DNA of 64,000 nucleotides from NCBI GenBank assembly GCA_033782935.1, contig JAWQEG010000279.1, positions 954,001 to 1,018,000 of the forward strand, written 5' to 3'. The notes under the pieces were generated by a model, which was not told the origin of the DNA, made no database searches, and saw only the letters and a list, made by a program, of their open reading frames with translations. Both the position numbers and the translations under genes were made by a program. Position 1 is the stretch's first letter. Each line of letters begins with the position of its first letter. The DNA comes from Petrolisthes cinctipes. Lineage: Eukaryota > Arthropoda > Malacostraca > Decapoda > Porcellanidae. Shown in pieces: positions 10,946-23,700 of the stretch.

Positions 10946-13900
10946 ATATCGACTTTAGACACTTAAAATATCGATTTTTATCATGTTTTTGAGCCTATAT
11001 TTTGAAAACATTCCAGCACTGAGTAGTTATGTACAAATCGCTTCTGGGAACGAAAAATATTGAATTTTCGGGTGTTTTGAGCATGAATTTGAGATATAAA
11101 CGGGTACTGAAGATGCATGCACATATCAACTTTTTGCACCTAAAATATCGATTTTGAGCATATTTTGGGTCTGTATTTTGAAAACATTCTAGCAAAGAGT
11201 AGTCATGTACAAATCGCTTCTGGGACCCAAAAATATCGAATTTTCGGGTGTTTTGAGCATGAATTTGAGATATAAACGGGTACAGAAGATACATGAACAT
11301 ATCGACTTTAGACACTTAAAATATCGATTTTTATCATGTTTTTGAGCCTATATTTTGAAAACATTCCAGCACTGAGTAGTTATGTACAAATCGCTTCTGG
11401 GAACGAAAAATATTGAATTTTCGGGTGTTTTGAGCATGAATTTGAGATATAAACCGGTATTGAAGATGCATGCACATATCGACTTCTTGCACCTAAAATA
11501 TCGATTTTGAGCATGTTTTGGGTCTGTATCTTGAATACATTCTAGCAAGGAGTAGGCGTGTACAGATCGCTTCTGGGACCAAAAAATATCGATTTTTCGG
11601 GGGTTTTGAGCCTTAATTTTTGAGATATAAACGGGTACAGAAGATGCATGCACATATCGACTTTGGGCACCCAAAGTATCGATTTTTAGCCCGTTTTGGG
11701 CCTATATTTTGAAAATATTCTAGCACTAAGTAGGCATGTACAGATCGCTTCTGGGACCCAAAAATATTGAATTTTCGGGTGTTTTGAGCCTGAATTTGAG
11801 ATATAAACGGGTACTGAAGATGCATGCACATATCGACTTTTTGCACCTAAAATATCGATTTTGAGCATGTTTTGAATCTGTATCTTGAAAACATTCTATC
11901 AAAGAGTAGGCATGTACAAATCGCTTCTGGGACCCAAAAATATCGAATTTTCGGGTGTTTTGAGCCTGAATTTGAGATATAAACGGGTACAGAAGATACA
12001 TGAACATATCGACTTTAGACACTTAAAATATCGATTTTTATCATGTTTTTGAGCCTATATTTTGAAAACATTCCAGCACTAAGTAGGCATGTACAGATCG
12101 CTTCTGGGATCGAAAAATATCGAATATTCGGGTGTTTTGAGCCTGAATTTGAGATATAAACCGGTATTGAAGATGCATGCACATATCGACTTCTTGCACC
12201 TAAAATATCGATTTTGAGCATGTTTTAGGTCTGTATCTTGAATACATTCTAGCAAGGAGTAGGCGTGTACAGATCAATTCTGGGACCCAAAAATATCGAA
12301 TTTTCGGGTGTTTTGAGCCTGAATTTGGGATATAAACGGATACAGAAGATGCATACAGATATCGACTATGTGCACCTAAAATATCGATTTTCAGCATGTT
12401 TTGGGCCTGTATTTTGAAAATACCCTAACAGAGAGTAGGCATGTACAGATCGCTTCTGGGACCCAAAAATATCTAATTTTCGGGTGTTTTGAGCCTGAAT
12501 TTGAGATATAGACGGGTACTTAAGATGCATACACATATTGACTTCGGGCACCTAAATTATCGATTTTCATCATGTTTTGGGCCTTTATTTTGAAAATACT
12601 CTAACACAGAGTAGGCATGTACAGATCGCTTCTGGGACCCAAAAATATCGAATTTTCGGGTGTTTTGAGCCTGAATTTGAGATATAAACGGTTACAGAAG
12701 ATGCATGCACATATCGACTTTGGGCACCCAAAGTATCGATTTTTAGCACGTTTTGGGCCTATATTTTGAAAATATTCTAGCACTAAGCGGGCATGTACAG
12801 ATCGCTTCTGAGACCCAAAAATATCGAATTTTCGGGGGTTTTGAGCCTGAATTTGGGATATAAACAGATACAGAAGATGCATACACATATCGACTTTGTG
12901 CACCTAAAATATCGATTTTCAGCATGTTTTGGGCCTGTATTTTGAAAATACTCTAACAGGGAGTAGGCATGTACAGATCGCTTCTGGGAACGAAAAATAT
13001 TGAATTTTCGGGTGTTTTGAGCCTGAATTTGAGATATAAACGGGTACTGAAGATGCATGCACATATCGACTTCTTGCACCTAAAATATCGATTTTGAGCA
13101 TGTTTTGGGTCTGTATCTTGAATACATTCTAGCATGGAGTAGGCGTGTACAGATTGCTTCTGGGACCCAAAAATATCGAATTTTCGGGTGTTTTGAGCCT
13201 GAATTTGAGATATAAACGGGTACAGAAGATGCATGCACATATCGACTTTTGGCACCCAAAATATCGATTTTTAACACGTTTTGGGCCTATATTTAGAAAA
13301 TATTCTAGCACTAAGTAGGCATGTACAGATCGCTTCTGGGACCCAAAAATATCGAATTTTCGGGTGTTTTGAGCATGAATTTGGGATATAAACGGATACA
13401 GATGATGCATGCACATATCTACTTTGTGCACCTAAAATATCGAATTTGAGCACGTTTTGGGCTTGTATTTTGAAAATACTCTAACAGGGAGTAGGCATGT
13501 ACAGTTCGCTTCTGCGACCAAAAAATATCGAATTTTTTTGCGTTTTGAGCCTGAATTTGGGATATAAACGGGTACAGAATATGCATACACATATTGACTT
13601 TGGGCACCTAAAATATCGATTTTCAGCATGTTTTGGGCCTTTATTTTGAAAATACTCTAACACGGAGTAGGCATGTACAGATCGCTTCAGGGAACGAAAA
13701 ATATTGAATTTTCGGCTGTTTTGAGCCTGAATTTGAGATATAAACTGGTACATAAGATGCATGCACATATCGACTTTGGGCACCTAAATTATCGATTTTT
13801 AGCTTGTTTTGGGCCTTTATTTTGAAAATACTCTAACAAGGAGTAGGCATGTACAGATCGCTTCTGGGACCCAAAAATATCGAATTTTCGGGTGTTTTGA

Positions 13901-14029
13901 GCCTGAATTTCAGATATAAACGGATACAGAAGATGCATGCACATATCTACTTGAGACCCCTAAAATGTCGATTTTTAGCATGATTTGAGCCTATATTTTG
14001 AAAACATTCTAGCACTGAGTAGGCATGCA
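10946..14029 (+). repeat. mixed satellite block between HOR-A and HOR-B
   Basis: Satellite only, with no gene. Three subfamily 2 monomers with one extra T (TCATGTTTTTGAGCC) begin near 10981, 11334 and 12041, spaced about two and four monomers. The 12.60-13.28 kb part repeats 3.27-3.95 kb. The 13.45-14.03 kb part repeats 18.20-18.78 kb at an offset of about 4749 bp (27 monomers). Confidence 0.75.
12601..13277 (+). repeat. dispersed copy of the 3.27-3.95 kb segment
   Basis: Roughly four monomers keep the order and variants of 3271-3947 at a constant offset of 9330 bp (53 monomers). Shared markers include GGGCACCCAAAGTATCGATT, the AACAGATACAG variant and the subfamily 3 unit with GGCGTGTAC. The segment lies outside any tandem HOR. 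Confidence 0.75.
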
Positions 14030-15964
14030 CAGATCGCTTCTGGGACCCAAAAATATCGAATTTTCGGGTGTTTTGAGCATGAATTTGGGATATAAACGGA
14101 TACAGAAGATGCATACACATATCGACTTTGTGCACCTAAAATATCGATTTTGAGCATGTTTTGGGCTTGTATTTTGAAAATACTCTAACAGGGAGTAGGC
14201 ATGTACAGATTGCTTCTGGGACCCAAAAATATCGAATTTTTGGGTGATTTGAGAATGAATTTTTTAATATAAACGGGTACAGAAGATGCATGAATTTATC
14301 TACTTTAGACACCTAAAATATCGATTTTTAGCATGATTTGAGCCAATATTTTGAAAACATTCTAGCACTGAGTAGGCATGCACAGATCGCTTCTGGGACC
14401 CAAAAATATGGAATTTTCGGGTGTTTTGAGCCAGAATTTTAAATATAAACGGGTACAGAAGATGCATGCACACATCGACTTTAGACACTTAAAATATCGA
14501 TTTTTTAATGATTTGGGCCTATATTTTGAAAACATTCCAGCACTGCGTAGGCATGTACAGATCGCTTCTGGGACCCAAAAATATTGAATTTTCGGGTGTT
14601 TTGAGCCTGAATTTGAGATATAAACGGGTACAGAAGATGCATGCACATATCGACTTTGGGCACATAAATTATCGATTTTTAGCATGTTTTGGGCCTGCAT
14701 TTTGAAAATACTCTAACACAGAGTAGGCATGTACAGATCGCTTCTGGGACCCAAAAATATCGAATTTTCGGGTGTTTTGAGCCTGAATTTAAGATATAAA
14801 CGGGTACAGAAGATTCATGCACATATCTACTTTAGACACCTAAAATATCAATTTTTAGCATGCTTTGAGCCTATATTTTGAAAAGATTCTAGCACTGAGT
14901 AGGCATGCACAGATCGCTTCTGAGACCCAAAAATATGGAATTTTCGGGTGTTTTGAGAATGAATTTGAGATATAAACGGGTACTGAAGATGCATGCACAT
15001 ATCGACTTTGGACACCTAAAATATCGATTTTTAGCATGTTTTGAGCCTATATTTTGAAAACATTCCAGCACTGAGTAGGCATGTACAGATCGCTTCTGGG
15101 ACCCAAAAATATTGAATTTTCGGGTGTTTGAACCTGAATTTGAGATATAATCGGGTACTGAAGATTCATGCACATATCGACTTTTTGAACCTGAAAAATC
15201 GATTTTGAGCATGTTTTGGGTCTGTATCTTGAAAACATACTAGCAAGGAGTAGGCATGTACAGATTGCTTCTGGGACCCAAAAATATTGAATTTTGGGGT
15301 GTTATGAGCCTTAATTTGAGATATAAACGGGTACAGAAGATGCATGCACATATCGACCTTGGGCACCCAAAGTATCGATTTTTAGCATGTTTTGGGCCTA
15401 TATTTTGAAAATATTCTAGCACTGAGTAGGCATGTACAGATCGCTTCTGCGACCAAAAAATATCGAATTTTCGGGTGTTTTGAGCCTGAATTTGAGATAT
15501 AAACGGGTACAGTAGAGGCATGCACATATCGACTTTAGACACCTAAAATATCGATTTTTAGCATGTTTTGGGCCTACATTTTGAAAATATTATAGCACTA
15601 AGTATACATGTTCATATTGCTTCTGGGACCGAAAAATATCGAATTTCCGGGTGTTTTGAGCCTGAATTTGAGATATAAAAGGGTACAGAATATGCATACA
15701 CATATTGACTTTGGGCACCTAAAATATCGATTTTCAGCATGTTTTTGGCCTGAATTTTGAAAATACTCTAACACGGAGTAGGCATGTACAGATCGCTTCA
15801 GGGAACGAAAAATATTGAATTTTCGGGTGTTTTGAGCCTGAATTTGAGATATAAACGGGTACATAAGATGCATGCACATATCGACTTTGGGCACCTAAAT
15901 TATCGATTTTTAGCTTGTTTTGGGCCTTTATTTTGAAAATACTCTAACACAGAGTAGGCATGTA
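14030..15964 (+). repeat. HOR-B copy 1 (11 monomers, about 1935 bp)
   Basis: This repeats at 15965 with an offset of 1935 bp. Markers are GAATTTTTTAATATAAACGG (14257), the GAATTTATCTACTTTAGAC junction (14291), the CGATTTTTTAATGATTTGGG monomer (14499) and GATATAATCGGGTACTGAAG (15143). The marker ATGTTCATATTGC is at 15608. Only scattered single-base differences from copy 2 are visible. Confidence 0.88.
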
Positions 15965-17705
15965 CAGATCGCTTCTGGGACCCAAAAATATCGAATTTTC
16001 GGGTGTTTTGAGCCTGAATTTGGGATATAAACGGATACAGAAGATGCATACACATATCGACTTTGTGCACCTAAAATATCGATTTTGAGCATGTTTTGGG
16101 CTTGTATTTTGAAAATACTCTAACAGGGAGTAGGCATGTACAGATTGCTTCTGGGACCCAAAAATATCGAATTTTTGGGTGATTTGAGAATGAATTTTTT
16201 AATATAAACGGGTACAGAAGATGCATGAATTTATCTACTTTAGACACCTAAAATATCGATTTTTAGCATGATTTGAGCCAATATTTTGAAAACATTCTAG
16301 CACTGAGTAGGCATGCACAGATCGCTTCTGGGACCCAAAAATATGGAATTTTCGGGTGTTTTGAGCCAGAATTTTAAATATAAACGGGTACAGAAGATGC
16401 ATGCACACATCGACTTTAGACAATTAAAATATCGATTTTTTAATGATTTGGGCCTATATTTTGAAAACATTCCAGCACTGCGTAGGCATGTACAGATCGC
16501 TTCTGGGACCCAAAAATTTTGAATTTTCGGGTGTTTTGAGCCTGAATTTGAGATATAAACGGGTACAGAAGATGCATGCACATATCGACTTTGGGCACAT
16601 AAATTATCGATTTTTAGCATGTTTTGGGCCTGCATTTTGAAAATACTCTAACACAGAGTAGGCATGTACAGATCGCTTCTGGGACCCAAAAATATCGAAT
16701 TTTCGGGTGTTTTGAGCCTGAATTTAAGATATAAACGTATACAGAAGATTCATGCACATATCTACTTTAGACACCTAAAATATCAATTTTTAGCATGCTT
16801 TGAGCCTATATTTTGAAAAGATTCTAGCACTGAGTAGGCATGCACAGATCGCTTCTGAGACCCAAAAATATGGAATTTTCGGGTGTTTTGAGAATGAATT
16901 TGAGATATAAACGGGTACTGAAGATGCATGCACATATCGACTTTGGACACCTAAAATATCGATTTTTAGCATGTTTTGAGCCTATATTTTGAAAACATTC
17001 CAGCACTGAGTAGGCATGTACAGATCGCTTCTGGGACCCAAAAATATTGAATTTTCGGGTGTTTGAACCTGAATTTGAGATATAATCGGGTACTGAAGAT
17101 TCATGCACATATCGACTTTTTGAACCTGAAAAATCGATTTTGAGCATGTTTTGGGTCTGTATCTTGAAAACATACTAGCAAGGAGTAGGCATGTACAGAT
17201 TGCTTCTGGGACCCAAAAATATTGAATTTTGGGGTGTTATGAGCCTTAATTTGAGATATAAACGGGTACAGAAGATGCATGCACATATCGACCTTGGGCA
17301 CCCAAAGTATCGATTTTTAGCATGTTTTGGGCCTATATTTTGAAAATATTCTAGCACTGAGTAGGCATGTACAGATCGCTTCTGCGACCAAAAAATATCG
17401 AATTTTCGGGTGTTTTGAGCCTGAATTTGAGATATAAACGGGTACAGAAGAGGCATGCACATATCGACTTTAGACACCTAAAATATCGATTTTTAGCATG
17501 TTTTGGGCCTACATTTTGAAAATATTATAGCACTAAGTATACATGTTCATATTGCTTCTGGGACCGAAAAATATCGAATTTCCGGGTGTTTTGAGCCTGA
17601 ATTTGAGATATAAACGGGTACAGAATATGCATACACATATTGACTTTGGGCACCTAAAATATCGATTTTCAGCATGTTTTTGGCCTGAATTTTGAAAATA
17701 CTCTA
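15965..17705 (+). repeat. HOR-B copy 2 (about 10 of 11 monomers)
   Basis: This copy follows copy 1 directly with the same markers at +1935 bp, including ATGTTCATATTGC at 17543. Similarity ends near 17705, where copy 1 goes on with a CTTCAGGGAACGAAA monomer and this copy has a standard CTTCTGGGACCC monomer. Confidence 0.87.
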
Positions 17706-18789
17706 ACACAGAGTAGGCATGTACAGATCGCTTCTGGGACCCAAAAATATCGAATTTTCGGGTGTTTTGAGCCTGAATTTCAGATATAAACGGGTACAGA
17801 AGAGGCATGCACATATCGACTTTAGACACCTAAAATATCGATTTTTAGCATGTTTTGGGCCTATATTTTGAAAACATTCTACCACTGAGTAGGCATGCAC
17901 AGATCGCTTCTGGGACCCAAAAATATTGAATTTTCGGGTGTTTTGAGCCTGAATTTGAAATATAAACGGGTACTGAAGATGCATGCACATATCGACTTTT
18001 TGCACCTAAAATATCGATTTTGAGCATGTTTTGGGTCTGTATCTTGAAAACATTCTAGCAAAGAGTAGGCATGTACAAATCGCTTCTGGGACTCAAAAAT
18101 ATCGAATTTTCGGGTGTTTTGAGCCTGAATTTGAGATATAAACGGGTACAGAAGATGCATACACATATTGACTTTGTGCACCTAAAATATAGATTTTCAG
18201 CATGTTTTGGGCCTGTATTTAAAAAAAATCTAACACGGAGTAGGCATGTACAGATCGCTTCTGCGACCAAAAAATATAGAATTTTTTTGCGTTTTGAGCC
18301 TGAATTTGGGATATAAACGGTTACAGAAGATGCATACACATATTGACTTTGGGCACCTAAAATATCGATTTTCAGCATGTTTTGGGCCTTTATTTTGAAA
18401 ATACTCTAACACGGAGTAGGCATGTACAGATCGCTTCAGGGAACGAAAAATATTGAATTTTCGGGTGTTTTGAGCCTGAATTTGAGATATAAACGGGTAC
18501 ATAAGATGCATGCACATATCGACTTTGGGCACCTAAATTATCGATTATTAGCATGTTTTGGGCCTTTATTTTGAAAATACTCTAACACAGAGTAGGCATG
18601 TACAGATCGCTTCTGGGACACAAAAATATCGAATTTTCGGGTGTTTTGAGCCTGAATTTCAGATATAAACGGATACAGAAGATGCATGCACATATCTACT
18701 TTAGATACCTAAAAGGTCGATTTTTAGCATGATTTGAGCCTATATTTTGAAAAAATTCTAGCACTGAGTAGGCATGCACAGATCGCTTC
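17706..18789 (+). repeat. mixed satellite between HOR-B copies
   Basis: About six monomers, no gene. Part of it (from about 18200) parallels 13450-14030 at an offset of about 4749 bp. One monomer near 18219 has an A-tract in place of the usual AT dyad (ATTTAAAAAAAATCTAACAC). Confidence 0.75.
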
Positions 18790-18894
18790 TGGGACCCAAA
18801 AATATCGAATTTTCGGGTGTTTTGAGCATGAATTTGGGATATAAACGGATACAGAATATGCATACACATATCGACTTTGTGCACCTAAAATATC

Positions 18895-19422
18895 GATTTT
18901 GAGCATGTTTTGGGCTTGTATTTTGAAAATACTCTAACAGGGAGTAGGCATGTACAGATTGCTTCTAGGACACAAAAATATCGAATTTTCGGGTGATTTG
19001 AGAATGAATTTTAAATATAAACGGGTACAGAAGATGCATGAATTTATCTACTTTAGACACCTAAAATATCGATTTTTAGCATGATTTGAGCCAATATTTT
19101 GAAAACATTCTAGCACTGAGTAGGCATGCACAGATCGCTTCTGGGACCCAAAAATATGGAATTTTCGGGTGTTTTGAGCCTGAATTTTAAATATAAACGG
19201 GTACAGAAGATGCATGCACATATCGACTTTAGACACTTAAAATATCGATTTTTTAATGATTTGGGCCTATATTTTGAAAACATTCCAGCACTGCGTAGGC
19301 ATGTACAGATCGCTTCTGGGAACCAAAAATTTTGAATTTTCGGGTGTTTTGAGCCTGAATTTGAGATATAAACGGGTACAGAAGATGCATACACATATCG
19401 ACTTTGTACACCTAAAATATCG
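18895..19422 (+). repeat. trimer duplication inside HOR-B copy 3, unit 1
   Basis: A three-monomer block of about 528 bp starts with the TTTTGGGCTTGTATTTTG monomer and includes the GAATTTATCTACTTTAGAC junction and the TTTTTTAATGATTTGGGCC monomer. It is followed directly by a second copy. Confidence 0.82.
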
Positions 19423-19950
19423 ATTTTGAGCATGTTTTGGGCTTGTATTTTGAAAATACTCTAACAGGGAGTAGGCATGTACAGATTGCTTCTGGGACCC
19501 AAAAGTATCGAATTTTCGGGTGATTTGAGAATGAATTTTAAATATTAACGGGTACAGAAGATGCATGAATTTATCTACTTTAGACACCTAAAATATCGAT
19601 TTTTAGCATGATTTGAGCCAATATTTTTAAAACACTCTAGCACTGAGTAGGCATGCACAGATCGCTTCTGGGACCCAAAAATATGGAATTTTCGGGTGTT
19701 TTGAGCCTGAATTTTAAATATAAACGGGTACAGAAGATGCATGCACATATCGACTTTAGACACTTAAAATATCGATTTTTTAATGATTTGGGCCTATATT
19801 TTGAAAAAATTCCAGCACTGCGTAGGCATGTACAGATCGCTTCTGGGAACCAAAAATTTTGAATTTTCGGGTGTTTTGAGCCTGAATTTGAGATATAAAC
19901 GGGTACAGAAGATGCATGCACATATCGACTTTGGGCACCCAAAGTATCGA
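19423..19950 (+). repeat. trimer duplication inside HOR-B copy 3, unit 2
   Basis: This is the second copy of the three-monomer block, with the same order and a handful of differences (for example AATATTAACGGG where unit 1 has AATATAAACGGG). Copies 1 and 2 of HOR-B have this trimer once. Confidence 0.82.
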
Positions 19951-20700
19951 TTTTTAGCATGTTTTGGGCCTGCATTTTGAAAATACTCTAACACAGAGTA
20001 GGCATGTACAGATCGCTTCTGGGACCCAAAAATATCGAATTTTCGGGTGTTTTGAGCCTGAATTTAAGATATAAACGGGTACAGAAGATTCATTCACATA
20101 TCTACTTTAGACACCTAAAATATTAATTTTTAGCATGCTTTGAGCCTATATTTTGAAAAGATTCTAGCACTGAGTAGGCATGCACAGATCGCTTCTGAGA
20201 CCCAAAAATATGGAATTTTCGGGTGTTTTGAGCCTGAATTTGAGATATAAACGGGTACTGAAGATGCATGCACATATCGACTTTGGACACCTAAAATATC
20301 GATTTTTAGCATGTTTTGAGCCTATATTTTGAAAACATTCCAGCACTGAGTAGGCATGTACAGATCGCTTCTGGGACCCAAAAATATTGAATTTTCGGGT
20401 GTTTGAACCTGAATTTGAGATATAATCGGGTACTGAAGATGCATGCACATATCGACTTTTTGAACCTGAAAAATCGATTTTGAGCATGTTTTGGGTCTGT
20501 ATCTTGAAAACATACTAGCAAGGAGTAGGCATGTACAGATTGCTTCTGGGACCCAAAAATATTGAATTTTGGGGTGTTATGAGCCTTAATTTGAGATATA
20601 AACGGGCACAGAAGATGCATGCACATATCGACCTTGGGCACCCAAAGTATCGATTTTTAGCACGTTTTGGGCCTATATTTTGAAAATATTCTAGCACTAA

Positions 20701-23700
20701 GTAGTCATGTACAGATCGCTTCTGGGAACAAAAAAATCTTTTGAATTTTCAGGTATTTTAAGCCTGAATTTGAGATATAAACGGGCACAGAAGATGCATG
20801 CACTTATCGACTTTAGACACCTAAAAAATCGATTTTTAGCATGTTTTGAACCTATATTTTGAAAATATTCTAGCACTGAGTAGGCATGTACAGATTACTT
20901 CTGGAACCCAAAAATACCGAATTTTCGGGGGTTTTGAGCCTGAATTTGGGATATAAACAGATACAGAAGATGCATACACATATCGACTTTGTGCACCCAA
21001 AATATCGATTTTCAGCATGTTTTGGGCCTGTATTTTGAAAATACTCTAACAGGGAGTAGGCATGTACAGATCGCTTCTGGGACCCAAAAATATCGAATTT
21101 TCAGGTGTTTTGAGCCTGAATTTGTGATATAAACGGCTACAGAAGATGCATGAACATATCGACTTTAGTCACTTAAAATATCAATTTTTATCATGTTTTG
21201 AGCCTATATTTTGAAAACATTCCAGCACTGAGTAGGCATGTACAAATCGCTTCTGGGACCCAAAAATATTGAATTTTCGGGTGTTTTTGAGCCTGAATTT
21301 GAGATATAAACGGGTACTGAAGATGCATGCACATATCGACTTCTTGCACATAAAATATCGTTTTTGAGCATGTTTTGGGTCTGTATCTTGAATACATTCT
21401 GGCAAGGAGTATGCGTGTACAGATCGCTTCTATTACCAAAAAATATCGAATTTTCGGGTGTTTTGAGCCTGAATTTAAGATATAAACGGGTACAGAAGAT
21501 GCATGCACATATCGACTTTGGGCACCCAAAATATCGATTTTTAACACGTTTTGGGCCTATATTTAGAATATATTCTAGCACTAAGTTGGCATGTACAGAT
21601 CGCTTCTGGGACCCAAAAATATCGAATTTTTGGGTGTTTTGAGCATGAATTTGGGATATAAACGGATGCAGAAGATGCATACACATATCGACTTTGTGCA
21701 CCTAAAATATCGATTTTCAGCATGTTTTGGGCCTGTATTCTGAAAATACTCTAACACGGAGTAGTCATGTACAGATCGCTTCTGGGACACAAAAATGTCC
21801 AATTTTCGAGTGTTTTGAGCTTGAATTTAAGATATAAACGGGTACAGAAGATGGATGCACATATCGACTTTTGGCACCCAAAATATTGATTTTTAGCATG
21901 TTTTGGGCCCATATTTTTAAAATATTCTAGCACTGAGTAGGCATGTACAGATCGCTTCTGCGACCAAAAAATATCGAATTTTCGGGTGTTTTGAGCCTGA
22001 ATTTGGGATATAAACGGGTACAGAAGATGCATACACATATTGACTTTTGGCACCTAAAATATCGATTTTCAGCATGTTTTGGGCCTGTATTTTGAAAATA
22101 CTCTTACACGGAGTAGGCATGTACAGATCGCTTCTGGGACCCCAAAATATCGAATTTTCGGGTGTTTTGAGCCTGAATTTGAGATATAAACGGGTACAGA
22201 AGATGCATGCAGATATCGACTTTTGCACCTAAAATATCGATTTTTAGCATGTTTTGGGCCTATATTTTGAAAATATTATAGCACTAAGTAGACATGTTCA
22301 TATTGCTTCTGGGACCGAAAAATATCGATTTTCCGGGTGTTTTGAGCCTGAATTTGAGATATAAAAGGGTACAGAATATGCATACACATATTGACTTTGG
22401 GCACCTAAAATATCGATTTTCAGCATGTTTTTGGCCTGCATTTTGAAAATACTCTAACACAGAGTAGGCATGTACAGATCGCTTCTGGGACCCAAAAATA
22501 TCGAATTTATATGTGTTTTGAGCCTGAATTTGGGATATAAACGGGTACTGAAGATGCATGCACATATCGACTTTTTACACATAAAATATCGATTTTGAGC
22601 ATGTTTTGGGTCTGTATCTTGAAAACATTCTAGCAAGGAGTAGGCATGTACAGATCGCTTCTGGGACCCAAAAATATCGAATTTATGGGTGTTTTGAGCC
22701 TGAATTTGGGATATAAACGGGTACAGAAGATGCATACACATATTGACTTTTGGCAACTAAAATATCGATTTTTAGCATGTTTTGGGCCTGTATATTAAAA
22801 ATACTCTATCACGGAGTAGGCATGTACAGATCGCTTCTGGAACCCAAAAGTTTCGAATTTTCGGGTGTTTTGAGCCTGAATTTTAGATATAAACGGGTAC
22901 AGAAGATGCATGCACATATCGACTTTAGACACCTAAAATATCGAATTTAATCATGTTTTGAGCCTATATTTTGAAAACATTCTAGCACTGAGTAGGCATG
23001 CACAGATCGCTGCTGGGACCCAAAAATATTGAATTTTCGGGTGTTTTGAGCCTGAATTTGAGATACAAACGGGTACTGAAGATGCATGAACATATCGACT
23101 TTGGACACCTAAAATATTGATTTTTAACATGTTTTGAGCCTATATTTTGAAAACATTCTAGCACCGAGTAGGCATGCACAGATCCCTTCTGGGACCCAAA
23201 AATATTGATTTTCGGGTGTTTTTGAGCATGAATTTGAGATATAAACGGTTACTGAAGATGCATGCACATATCGACTTTTTACACCTAAAATATCGATTTT
23301 GAGCATGTTTTGGGTCTGTATCTTGAAAACATTCTAGCAAGGAGTAGGCATGCACAGATCCCTTCTGGGACCCAAAAATATCGAATTTTCGGGTGTTTTG
23401 AGCCTGAATTTGAGAAATAAACGGGTAATGAAGATAAATACACATATTGACTTTGGGCACCTAAAATATTAATATCCAGCATGTTTTGCGCCTGTATTTT
23501 GAAAATACTCTAACACGGAGTAGGCATGTACAAATCGCTTCTGGGAACCAAAAATATCGAATTTTCGGGTGTTTTGAGCATGAATTTGAGATATAAACGG
23601 GTACAGAAGATGCATGCACATATCGACTTTTTGCACTTAAAATATCGATTTTTAGCATGTTTTGGGCCCATATATTGAAACAATTCTAGCACTGAGTAGG

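Larger units (their letters stand above)
18790..20700 (+). repeat. HOR-B diverged third copy
   Basis: The HOR-B order recurs here, offset about 4748 bp from copy 1 at its start and about 5275 bp by 20130. The difference of 527 bp is an extra tandem trimer inside this copy. It carries more substitutions relative to copies 1 and 2 than those two carry relative to each other, so it split earlier. Confidence 0.8.

Noticed and set aside
14378..14587. Plus-strand open frames of 60-96 codons
   Set aside because: They are again satellite translations that recur at HOR spacings (for example 16313, 19126 and 19653) with no recognisable protein feature.
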